From Bifidobacterium breve (GTDB lineage Bacteria > Actinomycetota > Thermoleophilia > Solirubrobacterales > Solirubrobacteraceae), in assembly GCA_945878865.1 (NCBI GenBank), contig CAMCUD010000032.1, forward strand, positions 1 to 45,738: DNA of 45,738 bases. The letters are read 5' to 3'. A model generated the notes under the pieces. That model ran no database searches. It saw only the letters and a list, made by a program, of their open reading frames with translations, and was not told the origin of the DNA. Shown here piece after piece: positions 42,354 to 45,738 of the stretch. The position numbers were made by a program, and so were the translations under genes. Within the stretch, counting starts at the first letter, position 1. Each line of letters opens with the position of its first letter.

Positions 42354-43856
42354 ATGATCGGCAGCACGGCACGCAGCGGACCCACGGGGTCGGCCACCCT
42401 CACCACCCCGGCCCCGCCGGCGGCCGAGCCGGCCCTGCTCGCCGCCCCCGCATCCGCCGCGCCTGCCGCCTCGTCGCGCGGCCACGACCGCACCCCGCGC
42501 TCGCCCACCGACCGCGGGCCCTACGGGCGGATGTTCCGGACGGCCCCGCTCGCCGCGCCGCCGGCCGACGAGCTCCGCGAGCTGGCCGGCCGGCTGGACG
42601 CCGCCGACCTCGCCGACGAGCACACCGAGCTCGCGCAGCTCGACGACAACGCCGCGATCCCCGCGGGCTACACGTACCTCGCGCGGTTCGTCAACCACGA
42701 CATCACGTTCGACCCCGCCTCCAGCCCGCAGCGCCAGCACGACCCGGACGCCACCGAGACGTTCCGCACACCGCGCCTGCATCTCGACGGCCTGTACGGC
42801 CGCGGCCCCGCGCACCAGCCGTACCTCTACGACGACGAGGACCCGGCGAAGCTCCGTCTCGCCGGCCCGGACGTCCCGCGGATGGGGTCCGTCGCGCTCA
42901 TCGGCGACGCGCGCAACGATGAGCACCTCATCCTCAGCCAGCTGCACGCCGCACTCCTGCGCTTCCACAACGCGGTGGTCGACGTCGTCCGCGAGGAGGC
43001 CGAGACGGCCGAGCACCACGTCTTCGAAGAGGCCCAGCGCCGGGTGCGCTGGCACTACCAGTGGGTGGTCCTCAACGACCTGCTCCCGCGGCTCTGCGGC
43101 GAGGACGTGCTGCACGACCTGCTGCACCGCGACGAGTTCGTCGTGACGACCGGATGGTCGCCCGACCCGACCCCGCCCAACCCCGGCCATCCGCGCAGCA
43201 GCACGACCGAAGTCATCCGGCCGCGGCTGCGGTTCTACCGCTACGACCGCTCGCCGTTCATCCCCGTGGAGTACGCGGCCGTGACGGCCGCCGTGAGCCA
43301 CGCGATGCCGCGGCGCAGCTACGTCGTCAACGGCACGCTGCACGCGCCCGGCGGCACCAACCCCCGCCTGGACGACCACCGGCCGCTGCCCGACGGCTGG
43401 GAGGTCGACTGGTCGTGGTTCTTCCGGGTCAGCGGCGCGCCGCACCGCCCGCAGGCCAGCCGCCGCATCGCGGTGCGCCCAGGCCTGCCGCCCGCGGCGC
43501 TCACGCACCTCGAGCACGGCACGCGGGTCGGGCTGCCGTCAGGCCAGGCCGTCGCGCGCGCCATGTCGCTCGACCCGCTGCCCGCCTCGCGCCTGGGGCT
43601 GGACACGTTGCCGGGCCTCGAGCGCGAGACCCCGCTCTGGTACTACGCACTGCGCGAGGCCGGGGAGCTGTGCCGGGGCTGCTGCCTCGGGCCCGTCGGC
43701 GGCCGGATCGTCGCCGAGACGCTCGCGGGGCTTGTGGCGTGCGACCCGCTCTCCTACCTGCGCACCGAGCCGGGCTGGATCCCGACGCTGCCCTTCGCCG
43801 GGGACACCTTCCGGATGGCCGATCTCGTGGCCGTCGCGGAACTCGCGCGTCGGTGA
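42354..43856 (+). CDS. Animal-type haem peroxidase family protein
   Basis: A 500-aa member of the peroxidase-cyclooxygenase superfamily. Key haem-site residues line up with myeloperoxidase: distal His115 (RFVNHDITFDP), distal Arg187 (GDARNDEHLIL) and proximal His316 (AVSHAMPRRSY), with the helix RFHNAVVDVV between. It would use H2O2 to oxidise a halide or organic substrate, or act as a lipid dioxygenase. Residues 1-45 are Ala/Pro-rich without a classical signal peptide. GGGAGAG precedes the ATG. The neighbouring GMC oxidase could supply H2O2. The shared 14-bp motif lies 50 bp upstream. Confidence 0.87.
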   Translation: MIGSTARSGPTGSATLTTPAPPAAEPALLAAPASAAPAASSRGHDRTPRSPTDRGPYGRMFRTAPLAAPPADELRELAGRLDAADLADEHTELAQLDDNAAIPAGYTYLARFVNHDITFDPASSPQRQHDPDATETFRTPRLHLDGLYGRGPAHQPYLYDDEDPAKLRLAGPDVPRMGSVALIGDARNDEHLILSQLHAALLRFHNAVVDVVREEAETAEHHVFEEAQRRVRWHYQWVVLNDLLPRLCGEDVLHDLLHRDEFVVTTGWSPDPTPPNPGHPRSSTTEVIRPRLRFYRYDRSPFIPVEYAAVTAAVSHAMPRRSYVVNGTLHAPGGTNPRLDDHRPLPDGWEVDWSWFFRVSGAPHRPQASRRIAVRPGLPPAALTHLEHGTRVGLPSGQAVARAMSLDPLPASRLGLDTLPGLERETPLWYYALREAGELCRGCCLGPVGGRIVAETLAGLVACDPLSYLRTEPGWIPTLPFAGDTFRMADLVAVAELARR

Positions 43857-43867
43857 ACATCGTTCCC
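43854..43867. promoter_or_regulatory. Shared 14-bp motif, site 3
   Basis: TGAACATCGTTCCC, identical to site 2. It overlaps the peroxidase stop codon and lies 36 bp before the decarboxylase ATG. A tandem degenerate copy, TGAACGTCGTGCCG (43868-43881), follows at once with 11 of 14 matches. Confidence 0.6.
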
Positions 43868-43903
43868 TGAACGTCGTGCCGCCGCAGGTCACGCCTGCCG
43901 GAC

Positions 43904-45433
43904 ATGACCGACGACGACGCCCCGTATCTCCGCGCGCTCACCCGGTTCGCCGGCCGGGAGCCGGGCCGCCTGACCGTTCCGGGCCACAAGGGCGGCACGG
44001 CCGCCGACGGCGAGCAGCGCCTCGCCCTCGGGCCCGCCGCGCACGCGCTCGACGTGCCGACGCTCATCGACGGGGTCGACGTCGTCCGGGGAGACGACGA
44101 CGTGCTCGACCCGCTGGCGCACGCCGAGGCGCTGGCCGCCCGCGCGTGGGGTGCGACGCGGACGTGGTTCCTGACCGGTGGGGCGTCGCAGGGCAACCTC
44201 GCCGCGTGCCTGGCGATCGCGCAGGGGGGTGCCCGCCGGGTCGTCGTGCAGCGCACCGCGCACGGCAGCACGATCGACGGGCTCATTGTCGCCGGGCTCG
44301 AGCCGGTGTTCGTCGCGCCGGAGGTCGACGAGCGGCTGGGGATCGCGCACTGCGTCACGCCGGCGTCGCTGGACCGCGCGCTTCGCGACGCGCCCGATGC
44401 CGCGGCGGCGTTCGTCGTCTCCCCGACGTACTTCGGCGCGGTCGCCGACGTCGCGGGGCTCGCGGCGGTCGCCCACGTCCATGGTGTGCCGCTGATCGTC
44501 GATGAAGCGTGGGGTGCGCACCTGCCGTTCGGCGATGGGCTCCCCGAAGCCGCACTGGCGGCGGGTGCCGACCTCGTGGTGTGCAGCCCGCACAAGCACC
44601 TGGGCTCGCTGACCGGCTCGGCGCTGCTGCACCTCGGCCGGGACGTGCGGGGTCTCGACGAGGAGCGCGTGGCGCGGGCGCTGCGGCTGGTCTCCAGCAC
44701 GTCGCCGAGCAGCCTGCTGCGCGCGTCGCTGGACGGCGCGCGCCGGCGTGCAGTCTGCCACGGCCCGGCGCTGCTCGCCGACATGCAGCGCGCACTGACG
44801 GACCTGCGCGCGCGCATCGCGTGGATCCCCGGGCTGCGCGCTGTGGACGGCGCGGCGCTGGCGGCGGTCCCGGGCGTGGCCGGCCACGACCCACTACGAC
44901 TCGTCGTCGACGTGCGCGACAGCGGCGCGACCGGGCACGCGTGGGGACGGCTGCTGCGCGAGCTCGCCGACATCGAGGTCGAGCTCTGCGACGAGCACGT
45001 GATCGTCGCGGTGTTCGGCCTCGGCGAGGACGTCGCGCAGACCGGCGCGCGGCTGCTGCCGGCGCTTGCCCGGGCGCGGTCGCGCATCGCCCACCGGCCC
45101 CGGCGGGGCGCGACCTCCTCGCCTCCGCGCGCCACCCCGCGCCTCGTCCGCACCCCGCGCGAGGCGTTCCTCGGCGCGCGTGAACCGGTCGCAATCGCCG
45201 ACGCGGTGGGCCGCGTCGCCGCCGAACCGGTGATCCCGTATCCGCCGGGGATTCCGCTCGTCCTGCCCGGTGAGGAGCTCGACGCGCTCGTGCTGGCACG
45301 GTGCCGGGCCGCGGCGCGATCGGGTGTGGCCATCCGCGGCGCGAGCGACCCGTCGCTGCGCACGATCGTCGTGCTCGCCGAAGATGAGGTCGCGCACCAC
45401 GATCCCGCCGCCGCCGCGGTGGCGCTGGCGTGA
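43904..45433 (+). CDS. Orn/Lys/Arg-type PLP-dependent decarboxylase (fold type I)
   Basis: A 509-aa PLP enzyme of the aspartate-aminotransferase fold. Motifs: RLTVPGHKGG at the start, FLTGGASQGNLAACLAIA (phosphate-binding), Asp in LIVDEAWGAHLPF, and the PLP lysine Lys231 in SPHKHLGSLTGSALLH. The layout matches the short-form Orn/Lys/Arg decarboxylases, such as SpeA-type arginine decarboxylases of Gram-positive bacteria, that make agmatine, cadaverine or putrescine. The substrate cannot be told from sequence. Its stop overlaps the transporter start (TGATG). The shared 14-bp motif lies upstream. No signal peptide. Confidence 0.9.
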   Translation: MTDDDAPYLRALTRFAGREPGRLTVPGHKGGTAADGEQRLALGPAAHALDVPTLIDGVDVVRGDDDVLDPLAHAEALAARAWGATRTWFLTGGASQGNLAACLAIAQGGARRVVVQRTAHGSTIDGLIVAGLEPVFVAPEVDERLGIAHCVTPASLDRALRDAPDAAAAFVVSPTYFGAVADVAGLAAVAHVHGVPLIVDEAWGAHLPFGDGLPEAALAAGADLVVCSPHKHLGSLTGSALLHLGRDVRGLDEERVARALRLVSSTSPSSLLRASLDGARRRAVCHGPALLADMQRALTDLRARIAWIPGLRAVDGAALAAVPGVAGHDPLRLVVDVRDSGATGHAWGRLLRELADIEVELCDEHVIVAVFGLGEDVAQTGARLLPALARARSRIAHRPRRGATSSPPRATPRLVRTPREAFLGAREPVAIADAVGRVAAEPVIPYPPGIPLVLPGEELDALVLARCRAAARSGVAIRGASDPSLRTIVVLAEDEVAHHDPAAAAVALA

Positions 45434-45738
45434 TGCTCGGCCTCGTGCTCGCCGTCGGCGCCAGCGTGGCGTGGGGCGGCTCGGACTTCGTCGCGGGGAT
45501 CGCCACGCGCCGGCGGCCACTGCTGGCGGTGCTGCTCGGGTCCCAGGTCATCGGGTTCGTCGCGGTCGCCTGCACGCTGCTCATCGCCACGCCGGCCGCA
45601 CCGCCCGCTGAGGCGCTCGCGCTCGGCGCCGCCGCGGGGGTGGCGGAGCTCGTGGGCTTCGCCGCGCTCTACCGCGGACTCGCCCGGGGACCGATGGGCG
45701 TCGTCGCGCCGATCGCCGCGCTGGGGGGCGCGGTGCCG
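45433..45738 (+). CDS. EamA/DMT-family transporter, partial at window end
   Basis: The first 102 codons of a DMT transporter, cut by the window edge. Several hydrophobic helices are seen: LVLAVGASVAWGGSDFVAG, LAVLLGSQVIGFVAVACTLL (20 residues), and a helix around ALGAAAGVAELVGFAALY. The ATG overlaps the decarboxylase stop in TGATG, so the pair are coupled; a decarboxylase plus exporter suggests polyamine or amino-acid exchange. That role is inference. Confidence 0.85.
   Translation, partial: MLGLVLAVGASVAWGGSDFVAGIATRRRPLLAVLLGSQVIGFVAVACTLLIATPAAPPAEALALGAAAGVAELVGFAALYRGLARGPMGVVAPIAALGGAVP

Noticed and set aside
1-45738. CRISPR array, insertion sequence, prophage or tRNA
   Set aside because: No regularly spaced repeats, transposase or integrase motifs, phage structural genes or cloverleaf-like sequence were seen.

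Overview
The window reads as chromosomal DNA of a very high-G+C actinobacterium. Gene style (GTG/TTG starts, many ATGA stop-start overlaps, secreted Thr/Arg-rich beta proteins, a TolB-like propeller with a basic Ig-like tail, AAA-TPR regulators without a LuxR domain) suggests Thermoleophilia (Solirubrobacter/Conexibacter/Patulibacter-like). That placement is inference; no rRNA or other marker is present. I found no tRNA, rRNA, CRISPR array, insertion sequence or integrase, and no gene-free stretch longer than about 130 bases.

Layout. 1-8.8 kb: an unrecognised two-gene operon facing a TetR regulator, a 1202-aa secreted sialidase-like mosaic protein, a GlxA-type regulator with a stand-alone DJ-1/PfpI enzyme, a secreted DUF6174-like protein, a subtilase and a VOC protein. 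8.8-9.7 kb: a CGNR zinc-finger regulator and a frameshifted SRPBCC gene. 9.76-13.1 kb: an island of visibly lower G+C (33 of 60 bases at 11041-11100, against 43 of 60 at 44041-44100) with a MazG-like pyrophosphohydrolase, an adenylate-kinase-like NMP kinase, a deoxynucleoside kinase, a SAM methyltransferase and a membrane-tethered GAF-like protein. 13.2-18.6 kb: PolX, a SpoIIM-like protein, thioredoxin, then a DMT transporter, GntR regulator and RlmA-like methyltransferase behind a clear GntR operator. 18.6-24.5 kb: TetR, two Acr1-like short-chain reductases, an acyl-CoA synthetase, an XRE regulator and a third SDR; this looks like fatty acyl-CoA to aldehyde chemistry. 24.4-28.9 kb: an Ag85-fold esterase with its TetR regulator, facing a secreted GH3 glycosidase across two tandem operators. 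28.9-33.1 kb: a VapBC toxin-antitoxin pair, a small unknown gene and ileS.

33.1-45.7 kb: after a secreted seven-bladed propeller comes the most interesting part. A degenerate class III cyclase-homology protein overlaps an AAA-TPR signalling ATPase, followed by a cholesterol-oxidase-like GMC oxidoreductase, an alpha/beta hydrolase with an apparent Cys nucleophile, an animal-type haem peroxidase, an Orn/Lys/Arg-type PLP decarboxylase and a partial DMT transporter. An identical 14-bp partly palindromic motif (GGGAACGATGTTCA on one strand) lies at the front of three units here: the cyclase-like gene, the peroxidase gene and the decarboxylase gene. I read this as a small regulon joining an H2O2-forming oxidase to an H2O2-using peroxidase. 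The biology is inferred; the motif and gene order are directly visible.
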